A DNA stretch of 19,139 nucleotides from JACPKO01 sp964406775 (GTDB lineage Bacteria > Patescibacteriota > Microgenomatia > Daviesbacterales > UBA10151). Below, piece after piece: positions 5,667-12,041 of this stretch. The translations under genes were made by a program, and so were the position numbers. The stretch lies in the NCBI GenBank assembly GCA_964406775.1, contig CAYOSW010000020.1, positions 1-19,139 on the forward strand. Direction: 5' to 3'. The first letter of the stretch is position 1. Each line of letters starts with the position of its first letter. The notes below the pieces were generated by a model. The model saw only the letters and a program-made list of their open reading frames with translations. It searched no databases and was not told the origin of the DNA.

Positions 5667-6110
5667 TTATGAAGGTGAAGGACTTGGGCTGGATGACGGG
5701 CTTGCTGATGGCGAAGAGCTGGGAGATTGGCTAGGTGAAGGACTTGGGCTGGTTGAGCCTGATGCTGAAGGCGACGGGCTGGCGCTTGAGGCAGGTGAGG
5801 ATGATGGGTTGGAAGAGGGAGAGGCGGAAGGAGACGGTGAAGGGGAGGTGCTGGGTTTGATGGAAGGCTTGGGTGTGGCTTTAATTGCAGGTTTAACGGA
5901 AGGTTTTGCGGAAGGGGTGGGGGACGGCGACGGGCTCGGACTCAGTTCGGGTGTAGGACTCGGGGATGGAGAGCTGGTTTCGCCCAGAACAGCGGGTTTT
6001 GAAGGGTAAAAAACCGACTTAAGCCAAACTCCTAAGCCGATCAGGATAATAAGAAGCACTGTAGATAAAATAATGGTTAACTTTGACGGTTTTTGTAAGA
6101 ATCCGGTCAT
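5667..6110 (-). CDS. Membrane-anchored Ser/Pro linker protein without domain
   Basis: A 147-residue protein: short cytoplasmic N-terminus, one transmembrane helix (residues 11-34), VLGE, then about 100 residues of Ser-Pro repeats with a Lys/Pro patch (AKPSVKPAIKATPKPSIKPS), ending inside the repeat. Its anchor and linker parallel the DUF4430 protein at 7962-8645 (same VLGE and AKPSVKP segments), so it is a paralogue lacking the outer domain. ATG 6110 is preferred to the GTG at 6131 because TATAAT (6128-6123) lies between them. It may be a truncated gene or a wall-spanning spacer peptide. Direct DNA repeats in the linker invite length changes. Confidence 0.65.
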   Translation of the reverse strand: MTGFLQKPSKLTIILSTVLLIILIGLGVWLKSVFYPSKPAVLGETSSPSPSPTPELSPSPSPSPTPSAKPSVKPAIKATPKPSIKPSTSPSPSPSASPSSNPSSSPASSASPSPSASGSTSPSPSPSQSPSSSPSASPSSSPSPSPS

Positions 6111-6122
6111 CTGAATGACCTT

Positions 6123-6128
6123 ATTATA
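6123..6128 (-). promoter_or_regulatory. -10 box of linker protein gene
   Basis: A perfect minus-strand TATAAT lies 12 nt before the ATG at 6110, immediately after the terminator of the upstream gene. No -35 is recognisable. It suggests a separate short-leader transcript. Confidence 0.5.
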
Positions 6129-6132
6129 CACA

Positions 6133-6164
6133 ACAAAAAAGAGCCTGGGAGTACCAGGCTCTTT
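6133..6164 (-). terminator. Intrinsic terminator after toroid protein gene
   Basis: AAAGAGCCTGG (6138-6148) and CCAGGCTCTTT (6154-6164) form a perfect 11-bp hairpin with a 5-nt loop. On the minus strand it is followed by TTTTTTGTTG. It lies 21 bp after the stop of the gene ending at 6186. Confidence 0.9.
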
Positions 6165-6185
6165 AAAGTTTTGCCGTCTAACTTA

Positions 6186-7835
6186 TTATTTGAATAAGTT
6201 ATTCAGTCTGTCAGAAAGTTTTTTCATTCTTTCATCCATTTTTTTACGCATCTCTTCCATCCTTGCCTGTTGTTTCTTTCTTGTCTCCGCCATTTTTTCC
6301 TGTTGTTTCTTAAAAATCTCTCCGAGATCAAAGCCGAACTCTATTTCTGGTCTGGGCCTGGGAGAAGAACTGGCTACAGGTGTAGCTGACGGACTCACCG
6401 ACGGGCTCGATAAAGGTGTGGCGCTTGGGCTAGGTATAGCCGAAGCTGAAGGACTCGGTGAAGCGCTCGGCGTGGGTGTGGCACTCGGGATGGGTGACGG
6501 ACTCACCGACGGGCTTGGGTTAGCACTCGGTAAAGGCACACTTCCTTCATATATATCCACCGGCCAGTATTGGCCCTCAAGAGCCAGTACGGCATAAGAA
6601 CTTGTAAACGTATCGCCTGCAAATCCGTTTTGCCATTTAAATGAACCGTTTTCTTCCTGATTTTTAACCAGGTAGTCCTTGGCTTTTTGAGTACTTCCGC
6701 TCCCGTCCTCCAGGGTAGACAACGCCATCAAAGCCCAGGCTGTGGTTGAGCCGTTTGAAGTTTCTCCGGGCAAATACCCGAATCCTCCGTCTGCGTTTTG
6801 GCCAGTTAACAGATAGGATTTAGCACTGCTTATCGCGTTTTCCAGTCCGCTGTTTGCTAACCCCGCATCTTTTCCTGACTGTAAAGCCTGGATTGCTGCG
6901 GCTGTTGTATCTATATCAGCGCCTGAGGTTTTTGACCAGCCGAACCCTCCTCCTGCATTTTGATTTGCGATCAAAAAGTTAAGAGAATCCTGCTTTATCT
7001 TTGAACTTGATCCGTTTCCGGCAGATATCAGAGCTAAAAGACCGAACATATCGTCATTTAGAAGGTTTAAATCTCCCAGTTGTGAATTATTAGCCAAAGA
7101 CTCAAGTGTCTGGACATAATTTTTACCGTTAAAATTAAACGGATTTTGTCCTGTTGCGGTCAGCGCCAATATGGACCGCTCCCATTCGGTAGCTGAAGCA
7201 TTGCCGGCTGGAGGATTAGCTTTCAGATAATCCAGTAAACTGCTTCCGCCTTTTGAAATGCCTGAAATATCGATATTTTCTCCTGCAAAAGCCATTGCAG
7301 CCCAATCGGAAACTCCGTTAAATCCCGCAATCTGACCTGAAGATTGCTGCTGGGACTTAAGGTAACTTATTCCGTCATTGACTGCTCTTCGGGCTGTATC
7401 GGCAGCCGGATTTTCAAAGTGGAAAAACAGCGTGTCGCCCGCTTGGGTTTTATAACTTGCGGCTCCGACCGATGCGCCGGTTCCGTTTATGTCATAAAGC
7501 CAATATGTCGAGAAATCACTTGCGGGTTTATCCTCCGCAATGCTTTCCAGGAATAAGCCTAAAGAACCGCCGAAATCCTTCATTTCATATGTGAATCCGC
7601 CTATTTTTGAGGCTTCATCCAAAGCGCAGATTGCCATCGGTTCGGAAATTGCGTGAGAAACACCGGTTGTATCTGTCACAGTACATCCGTTATTAGTTAC
7701 ATCTCCAAACCAGATTGTCCTGTTTGTTCCGACGATCCTGACGTGATTTTGCACGGCTTGTGCAAATACAGACGGACCTAAAAGTAGCATTGTTAACACT
7801 GTAAAAATTGCACTGAATATTGTTGTTTTTTTCAT
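6186..7835 (-). CDS. Secreted DUF4430 + alpha/alpha-toroid (transcobalamin-like) protein
   Basis: A 549-residue secreted protein. A signal peptide (1-27, probable cleavage after AQA) is followed by a DUF4430-like domain (about 32-141) with the family's late signature STYWLYDINGTGASVGAASY...GDTLFFHFENP. Next is an alpha/alpha toroid (about 150-420) of prenyltransferase/squalene-oxidase-type repeats: GGGFGWSKTSGADIDTTAAAIQAL, DGGFGYLPGETSNGSTTAWALMAL and ENGSFKWQNGF...SSYAVLAL are the clearest. A Ser/Pro linker (435-490) and a basic coiled-coil tail (about 500-549) follow. Eukaryotic transcobalamin and intrinsic factor combine the same two domain types in the opposite order, so binding of cobalamin or another small ligand is a reasonable inference. 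ATG 7835 is chosen over GTG 7844 because GGGAGG sits correctly before the ATG. A strong terminator follows. Confidence 0.8.
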   Translation of the reverse strand: MKKTTIFSAIFTVLTMLLLGPSVFAQAVQNHVRIVGTNRTIWFGDVTNNGCTVTDTTGVSHAISEPMAICALDEASKIGGFTYEMKDFGGSLGLFLESIAEDKPASDFSTYWLYDINGTGASVGAASYKTQAGDTLFFHFENPAADTARRAVNDGISYLKSQQQSSGQIAGFNGVSDWAAMAFAGENIDISGISKGGSSLLDYLKANPPAGNASATEWERSILALTATGQNPFNFNGKNYVQTLESLANNSQLGDLNLLNDDMFGLLALISAGNGSSSKIKQDSLNFLIANQNAGGGFGWSKTSGADIDTTAAAIQALQSGKDAGLANSGLENAISSAKSYLLTGQNADGGFGYLPGETSNGSTTAWALMALSTLEDGSGSTQKAKDYLVKNQEENGSFKWQNGFAGDTFTSSYAVLALEGQYWPVDIYEGSVPLPSANPSPSVSPSPIPSATPTPSASPSPSASAIPSPSATPLSSPSVSPSATPVASSSPRPRPEIEFGFDLGEIFKKQQEKMAETRKKQQARMEEMRKKMDERMKKLSDRLNNLFK

Positions 7836-7844
7836 ATTTGTCAC

Positions 7845-7953
7845 CTCCCTTCTCTATGCTGGGGGTCCTGTCAGCTCGCAACCCCAAAAACAGCCTCGCT
7901 CCGAAGACAAGTTCGGCTTGGATTTTGGGGCGCCCCGCTTTCCTGCCACCCCC
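7845..7953 (-). promoter_or_regulatory. Structured leader before toroid protein gene
   Basis: The 126-nt gap between the two DUF4430 genes is strongly structured. GGGGGT (7861-7866) and ACCCCC (7948-7953) close the element. CCCCAAAA (7882-7889) pairs with TTTTGGGG (7923-7930), and CCGAA (7901-7905) with TTCGG (7912-7916) inside it. The self-complementary GGGGCGCCCC (7927-7936) competes with the second helix, offering two alternative folds. It ends just before the Shine-Dalgarno GGGAGG of the next gene. I could not match it to a known riboswitch class. It may control translation or be an RNA processing site. Confidence 0.55.
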
Positions 7954-7961
7954 TTATTTTT

Positions 7962-8645
7962 TTATCCAAACTTCCATACAATTTGGTCGTCTGGTTTTAC
8001 CTGATAAAGAGAACATCCGAGAGGTGAGTTGCCGTTGACTTTAAAGGTCCAGTTATTCGACATTCCGTTCATTTCCCGGACGTATTGGCTGTTCATACTC
8101 GACATATAAGAATCATCCAAAGTTAAAGATGATATTTTCCCTTGGTCGCGGGCGCGTTGCATAACCTGGCAAACATTCAGATCACCTGATACCTCAACGG
8201 TAAAGCTTGAGCCCTGCACATCAATATTTACCGTTTGTACTGCGGGGCTCGGGGAAGGAGAAGGGGAGCTTGAAGGGCTTGGGTTAGTGCTGGCGCTTGG
8301 TGAAGGGGAAGTGGCAGTCCCCAAAACTGCGGGAGTCGAGCCTGCGGAAGAACCGGAAACGGCTGAGGCTGAGGGGCTAGGGGAAGGAGAGGGGGATAAG
8401 GATGGTTTAACAGATACTTTGATAACAGGCTTTACAGACGGTTTTGCCGAAGGGCTGGGTTCGGTACTCGGAGAAAGGCTCGGTAAAGCTGCAATATTTT
8501 CACCGAGCACCTCAGTTTTTTGGGTTTCGGGTTGCGGGTTTGAGGGCAGGAGTAGCGATCTAAAAAATAATCCCGAGCCTAAAAGAATAACCGATAGAAG
8601 TCCGGATAAGTATAAAGTCGGTTTTGATAGGTTAATTTTTTTCAT
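7962..8645 (-). CDS. Membrane-anchored DUF4430 protein
   Basis: A 227-residue surface protein. One transmembrane helix (about 10-33) anchors it; a Ser/Pro/Lys linker (about 50-136) spans the envelope; a DUF4430-like domain (137-227) is displayed. The domain shows NNWTFKVNGNSPLGCSLYQVKPDDQIVWKF, the conserved WxxxVNG ... G ... YxVxxGDxIxW pattern, and two Cys (159 and 211) that could form a disulfide. The same type of domain forms the C-terminal lobe of transcobalamins; in bacteria it is also attached to other surface proteins, so the ligand is not fixed by homology. It is the first gene after the promoter, structured leader and terminator at 8677-8899. No clear ribosome-binding site precedes ATG 8645. 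Confidence 0.8.
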   Translation of the reverse strand: MKKINLSKPTLYLSGLLSVILLGSGLFFRSLLLPSNPQPETQKTEVLGENIAALPSLSPSTEPSPSAKPSVKPVIKVSVKPSLSPSPSPSPSASAVSGSSAGSTPAVLGTATSPSPSASTNPSPSSSPSPSPSPAVQTVNIDVQGSSFTVEVSGDLNVCQVMQRARDQGKISSLTLDDSYMSSMNSQYVREMNGMSNNWTFKVNGNSPLGCSLYQVKPDDQIVWKFG

Positions 8646-8676
8646 AAGTTTATCGAAGAAAGAAGATAAAGAGTCT

Positions 8677-8698
8677 AAAAAAGCCTCTTTGAGAGGCT
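8677..8698 (-). terminator. Leader terminator (attenuator)
   Basis: On the minus strand AGCCTCT-CAA-AGAGGCT is followed directly by TTTTT. It lies upstream of, not after, the gene it faces (ATG 8645), as in transcription attenuation. An overlapping alternative helix, CTGAAA (8697-8702) with TTTCAG (8707-8712), shares two bases with the terminator stem and could act as part of a switch. Confidence 0.75.
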
Positions 8699-8738
8699 GA
8701 AAGTTTTTTCAGGCTTCTCCTTTGTTCGAAGGACGGCG

Positions 8739-8845
8739 CAAATATGTTTTGGGTATTGGTCCGGCTTTACGGTAGCGGCACTGCTTTGAATTCCCGCTCC
8801 GCCGAAGCTCTCAGCGAAGGGGAGTCACAAAATACTCACCAAAAC
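8739..8845 (-). promoter_or_regulatory. Candidate variant cobalamin-type riboswitch
   Basis: Read on the minus strand, GTTTTGG (8845-8839) pairs with CCAAAAC (8752-8746) and GTATT (8835-8831) with AATAC (8757-8753), closing a multi-helix element. Inside come a CTCC/GGAG hairpin (8824-8797), GCGGGAA (8797-8791) with GCGG pairing to CCGC, then GCAGTGCCGCTACCGTAA, then AGCCGGACC. These blocks resemble, in order, the cobalamin riboswitch's GGT, GGGAA, GCtGnCCCGCaACtGTaA and B12-box (AGyCmGGAgACC) elements. The P5 hairpin normally found between GGGAA and GC is missing, so it is a reduced variant or an unrelated fold. The promoter upstream and terminator downstream support a regulatory leader whatever its ligand. 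Confidence 0.45.
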
Positions 8846-8868
8846 TTGCTATTTAAAAATGTCCAGTG

Positions 8869-8899
8869 ACTATAGCACTATGCTCAGGATTACTGTCAA
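8869..8899 (-). promoter_or_regulatory. Promoter of the DUF4430 leader
   Basis: On the minus strand a perfect -35 TTGACA (8899-8894) is followed after 19 nt by TATAGT (8874-8869), or after 18 nt by CTATAG. Transcription would start near 8862, giving a leader of about 217 nt before ATG 8645. Confidence 0.65.
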
Positions 8900-8900
8900 T

Positions 8901-8916
8901 ACACAAAATATTGTGT
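8901..8916. repeat. Inverted repeat abutting the promoter
   Basis: ACACAA-AATA-TTGTGT is a perfect 6-bp palindrome with a 4-nt centre, one base upstream of the TTGACA -35 box. Its position suits an operator or activator site. It could equally be a chance AT-rich palindrome. Confidence 0.4.
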
Positions 8917-8949
8917 GCTCCGGTGTAGTTCCGAATACTATCCCATAAT

Positions 8950-8978
8950 TTGATTCGGATCTCCAAAAAAGCTATAAT
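8950..8978 (+). promoter_or_regulatory. Promoter of small basic protein gene
   Basis: TTGATT (8950-8955), a 17-nt spacer and TATAAT (8973-8978). Start is expected near 8985, where the mRNA begins with the hairpin CCTGAA-TT-TTCAGG (8985-8998) followed by AGGA and ATG 9004. The TTG at 8950, which opens the reading frame, is part of the -35 box and not a start codon. Confidence 0.7.
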
Positions 8979-9003
8979 TAAAAGCCTGAATTTTCAGGAA
9001 AAT

Positions 9004-9225
9004 ATGCAAAGGGAAAGAGAAACCACAACAATTTTAAGCGGTGTCATCGGCATTCCGATGGTCCGTGTCGTTATCGAGCCCCGGAAAGTAATTGAAGAAA
9101 TAGGCTCGCAAGTTACGAAAAACGGAATGCAGCAGGCATCTTCCCGCCGTCTGCCCCGAAGAGAGCTTGAAAATCTTCAGGCGCTCCAAAGAGCCCAAAG
9201 AAAAGCAGCTCTGGGCGGGGAATAA
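9004..9225 (+). CDS. Small basic protein, unknown function
   Basis: A 73-residue protein that I do not recognise. The N-terminal half is predicted beta-like (TTTILSGVIGIPMVRVVIEP). The C-terminal half is a charged, basic helix (RRLPRRELENLQALQRAQRKAA). It has no signal or membrane segment. ATG 9004 is chosen because AGGA lies 5 nt upstream and the promoter at 8950-8978 excludes the earlier TTG. It has a leader with a hairpin, unlike the leaderless genes around it. The next gene follows after 18 bp but has its own -10 box. Confidence 0.6.
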   Translation: MQRERETTTILSGVIGIPMVRVVIEPRKVIEEIGSQVTKNGMQQASSRRLPRRELENLQALQRAQRKAALGGE

Positions 9226-9231
9226 ATAGTT

Positions 9232-9237
9232 TAAAAT
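9232..9237 (+). promoter_or_regulatory. -10 box, leaderless start
   Basis: TAAAAT lies exactly 6 nt before the ATG at 9244. No Shine-Dalgarno sequence or -35 is visible; read-through from the upstream gene is also possible. Confidence 0.4.
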
Positions 9238-9243
9238 GGGTTA

Positions 9244-10785
9244 ATGCGTAAAAACCCTTTTGAACTTTTAATCTACATCCTTCCTCTCATTTTTTATCTT
9301 TTTCTGATTTTATCTCCCGTCAATTTATCAACGGCCGATTTAGGCAGGCATATCAAAAACGGACAGGAATTGTTAAACGGGAACTTTGATCTGCTCTACA
9401 GGAATTATTATTCGTACACTTACCCGGATTTTCCGTTTGTTAATCACCACTGGCTGGGCGGTGTTGTTTTTTATCTGATCTCACTTTTAGGTGGGATAAC
9501 CGGTATTCATCTGTTATTTATATTGATCAATCTGATCACTTTTTCTATTTTTTTCCGGATTGCCACAAAAGAATCCAATATTTATATCAGCTCTATATTG
9601 GCTTTATTGTTAGTTCCGGTTATTGCTTACAGGGACGAGGTCAGACCTGAAGCATTCAGCTACTTATTTGCGGGAATATATTATTTTGGATTAAAAGCTT
9701 ATACCGCAGGAAAAATTTCGGGTAAGCGTTTATTGTGGTTATTGCCGGTTCAATTAATCTGGGTCAATACACACATTTATTTTTTTATCGGGCTTTATAT
9801 AATCGGGGTATTTTGGCTGATGGAGTTATCCGGCCTACTGATAAACAGGCATAAAAAGGACCTTTCGGTACTTAAAACTTTAACTTTACTGGGCTTCGGG
9901 TGCGTGTTCATCAGCTTGGCTAATCCGTTTTTCTATAACGGTTTAATTTACCCGTTTAAAATATTCGGAAATTACGGCTACCGGGTTCTTGAAAATCAGT
10001 CGGTATTTTTTCTGGAAAGGGTTATCAGCGTTCCTGTTATTGTCTATTTTAAAGTTACGCTTATTCTGCTGGTACTGAGCTGGTTGTATAAGTTTTTCAG
10101 ATTCTTTAAGTTCAAAGAAAAAATAAGCTGGGTTGATCTGTCTTTTTCTCTAACATTTTCAGTCCTGGCTTTAATTCAAATAAGAAACTTTGAGCTTTTC
10201 GGCTTATTTTCTCTGGTTGCAATAAGCGGGAATTTGTCTTCATTCAGGCTGGATTACTCAAAATATCTGATTATTCCGGTGCTGGGAGTGATGCTTGTTT
10301 TTATGCTGGTTTTGAGCCCCGGATATTGGGAGGCGCACAGATACGGATTGGGGCCTGCACAAGGTATCGAAAAAGCCGGAGAGTTCTTTTTGAGGGAAAA
10401 GATCAAAGGTCCGGTTTTTAATAATTACGATATCGGAGGCTACTTAATTTATTATCTCTATCCGGATGAAAAAGTTTTTGTTGATAACCGCCCCGAAGGT
10501 TATCCTGCCGAATTTTTTACTGAAACTTACGTTCCGATGCAGGAAGATAACGCTATATGGGAAAAAGAGGACGGGAAATATAAGTTTAATGCCGTATTTT
10601 TTTACCGCCAGGATTTAACACCCTGGGCTCAAACCTTCTTAGTTTCAAGAATTAAAGATCCCGATTGGGCACCCGTATTTGTTGATAACTACAACATAAT
10701 TTTCTTGAAAAGAAACGAGGTCAACAGCGCTCTTATAAAACAGTTTGAATTGCCGGCTAATATGTTTAACATTAGTAAAGAGTAA
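9244..10785 (+). CDS. GT-C-like membrane glycosyltransferase
   Basis: A 513-residue protein with about 10-11 transmembrane helices. After the first helix comes an extracytoplasmic loop with STADLGRHIKNGQELL (Asp32, His36), then YYSYTYPDFPFVNHHWLGG (His68-His69-Trp70). This is the layout of GT-C glycosyltransferases of the polyprenyl-phosphate-sugar-dependent type, where an early Asp is catalytic. After the membrane part, GPVFNNYDIGGYLIYYLYPDEKVFVDNR (389-416) resembles the C-terminal block of a common bacterial family in this fold. The likely role is transfer of sugars to surface lipids or proteins. It is followed 2 bp later by the next gene, so it heads an operon. The donor and acceptor are unknown. 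Confidence 0.75.
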   Translation: MRKNPFELLIYILPLIFYLFLILSPVNLSTADLGRHIKNGQELLNGNFDLLYRNYYSYTYPDFPFVNHHWLGGVVFYLISLLGGITGIHLLFILINLITFSIFFRIATKESNIYISSILALLLVPVIAYRDEVRPEAFSYLFAGIYYFGLKAYTAGKISGKRLLWLLPVQLIWVNTHIYFFIGLYIIGVFWLMELSGLLINRHKKDLSVLKTLTLLGFGCVFISLANPFFYNGLIYPFKIFGNYGYRVLENQSVFFLERVISVPVIVYFKVTLILLVLSWLYKFFRFFKFKEKISWVDLSFSLTFSVLALIQIRNFELFGLFSLVAISGNLSSFRLDYSKYLIIPVLGVMLVFMLVLSPGYWEAHRYGLGPAQGIEKAGEFFLREKIKGPVFNNYDIGGYLIYYLYPDEKVFVDNRPEGYPAEFFTETYVPMQEDNAIWEKEDGKYKFNAVFFYRQDLTPWAQTFLVSRIKDPDWAPVFVDNYNIIFLKRNEVNSALIKQFELPANMFNISKE

Positions 10786-10787
10786 CT

Positions 10788-12038
10788 ATGGCAGTAGAAG
10801 CAAAAGCACTTGCGATACCCGAAGTAGGAGCGCAGGCTAAAGACAGAAAAAAAGAAATGAGTAGTGCGCTTGAAAGCATAGACAGGCGCGTCCTGGAGGC
10901 TGTCAAGCGGGGTCGGTTTAGGGGTGTCGGAGTCACTCCGATGTTTAAAACTGTAAGAAGTGCTTTTGAGGCAGACAGGGCTTTAGGCGCTTCTGTGGAG
11001 CAAGATATAAATGCTGTTTTTATAGTCTTGCAAAGCCAATCGGAGGCTGTATTCGGCTCAGAGAGAATTCCCGGGTCAACCGTATTAAGTCAAATCGCAT
11101 CGCTTGAGCTTATGCGGGGGATAGGCGGAAATCCTGAACATGCCTATAAGCGGAAAAGGATGATTGAAAGAACGATAGGTACAAAAGGACCTGTAACAAT
11201 AATTCTTGATTCTCAACTTCATAAAACAGAAAGGCCTATAGACAGAATCGCACCCAGAGTAGTTGCGGGTAGTAAGCAGGAGATAACGGAAGCAGTTATC
11301 TCAAGTGCTAAAGCTACAATTTCGGGGAGTGAAATCGGAAGAACAGGAACCAGTGAACTCTTGAGATCGTTGTCAAAGAAGCAAGCCCGTTTGTCCGCAC
11401 TGCCTTCAGGATTCGGTCCCTGGTTGAAGTTTGCCGGAGAGTACGTATCTGCTCAAAAGGAGCCGACGAATGGCACTTCCAATATAAGCCGTTTTGAAAC
11501 CAGAGTACTGAGTGAAATGCATGCGGTAGTTTTAGAGAGATTGCTGGTTAAACTTATGGAGTCCTTACTGGAAAGTCCTGCCTTAACTATAGTCCGTCAG
11601 GATCCTACAGGGATTGTGGATACCCGGGTTCAGGTAATGAACCTGCTAGGTCAGGGAATTGAGGTTAATCACGTTCTAGTTGATCCGCAATATTTTACAG
11701 ATTTGGCTAATCAAGTATTTTGGGGTACTGAGTTTGTAGGCTTGGCAGATTCTTCGGCGTTTCTGGATGTCGGCGCCAAAATTGAAAAAATCGTAGGACT
11801 TCCCGGCAGGGATTTCGGATTATATGCGCGACTGGTTTATTCGCTAATTGATTCAGGGTTGATTATACCCGGGAAGGCGGGTTTATCGGATCAGTTTACA
11901 TCGAGGACGTTGGAAACCATTATAGGAAGTGCTAAGGGGTCGGATTATTACGAACAGTTAATTATGTTACTGCACTCATCGCATCTGATAACAGCTCCTG
12001 TCAGAAGACAACTAATGCTACAATCGGGAGGCAAATAA
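10788..12038 (+). CDS. Hypothetical protein, 416 aa
   Basis: I do not recognise this protein. It is soluble, without signal peptide or membrane helix, and mostly alpha-helical with many Arg/Lys and Glu. The N-terminus (KDRKKEMSSALESIDRRVLEAVKRGRFRG) is basic and helical. The C-terminal half has paired helices such as RLVYSLIDSGLIIPGKAGLSDQF and YEQLIMLLHSSHLITAPVRRQL that look like a repeated motif (LI-S-LI-P). It begins 2 bp after the GT-C gene stops and ends 3 bp before the SUKH gene, so the three are probably co-transcribed. Confidence 0.75.
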   Translation: MAVEAKALAIPEVGAQAKDRKKEMSSALESIDRRVLEAVKRGRFRGVGVTPMFKTVRSAFEADRALGASVEQDINAVFIVLQSQSEAVFGSERIPGSTVLSQIASLELMRGIGGNPEHAYKRKRMIERTIGTKGPVTIILDSQLHKTERPIDRIAPRVVAGSKQEITEAVISSAKATISGSEIGRTGTSELLRSLSKKQARLSALPSGFGPWLKFAGEYVSAQKEPTNGTSNISRFETRVLSEMHAVVLERLLVKLMESLLESPALTIVRQDPTGIVDTRVQVMNLLGQGIEVNHVLVDPQYFTDLANQVFWGTEFVGLADSSAFLDVGAKIEKIVGLPGRDFGLYARLVYSLIDSGLIIPGKAGLSDQFTSRTLETIIGSAKGSDYYEQLIMLLHSSHLITAPVRRQLMLQSGGK

Positions 12039-12041
12039 GAT

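Noticed and set aside
5670..5990. Ser/Pro-coding tandem repeats as a non-coding satellite
   Set aside because: The repeats stay in frame with an anchored surface protein and resemble the linkers of both neighbours, so they are coding.
5635..6009. Long plus-strand frame rich in Gly, Asp and Glu
   Set aside because: It is the reverse complement of the Ser/Pro linker repeat of the minus-strand gene; the same applies to the plus-strand frames at 6115-6597 and 8287-8700.
7836..7844. GTG 7844 as start of the toroid protein
   Set aside because: The GTG overlaps the Shine-Dalgarno GGGAGGTG; ATG 7835 has correct spacing and opens a normal signal peptide.
7845..7953. Second cobalamin riboswitch
   Set aside because: AGCTGACAGGACC faintly recalls a B12 box, but GGGAA and the GCtGnCCCGCaAC block are missing, so it is left as an unassigned structured leader.
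8950..9003. TTG start at 8950 for the small basic protein
   Set aside because: This TTG is part of a -35 box with TATAAT 17 nt later; ATG 9004 has a ribosome-binding site.
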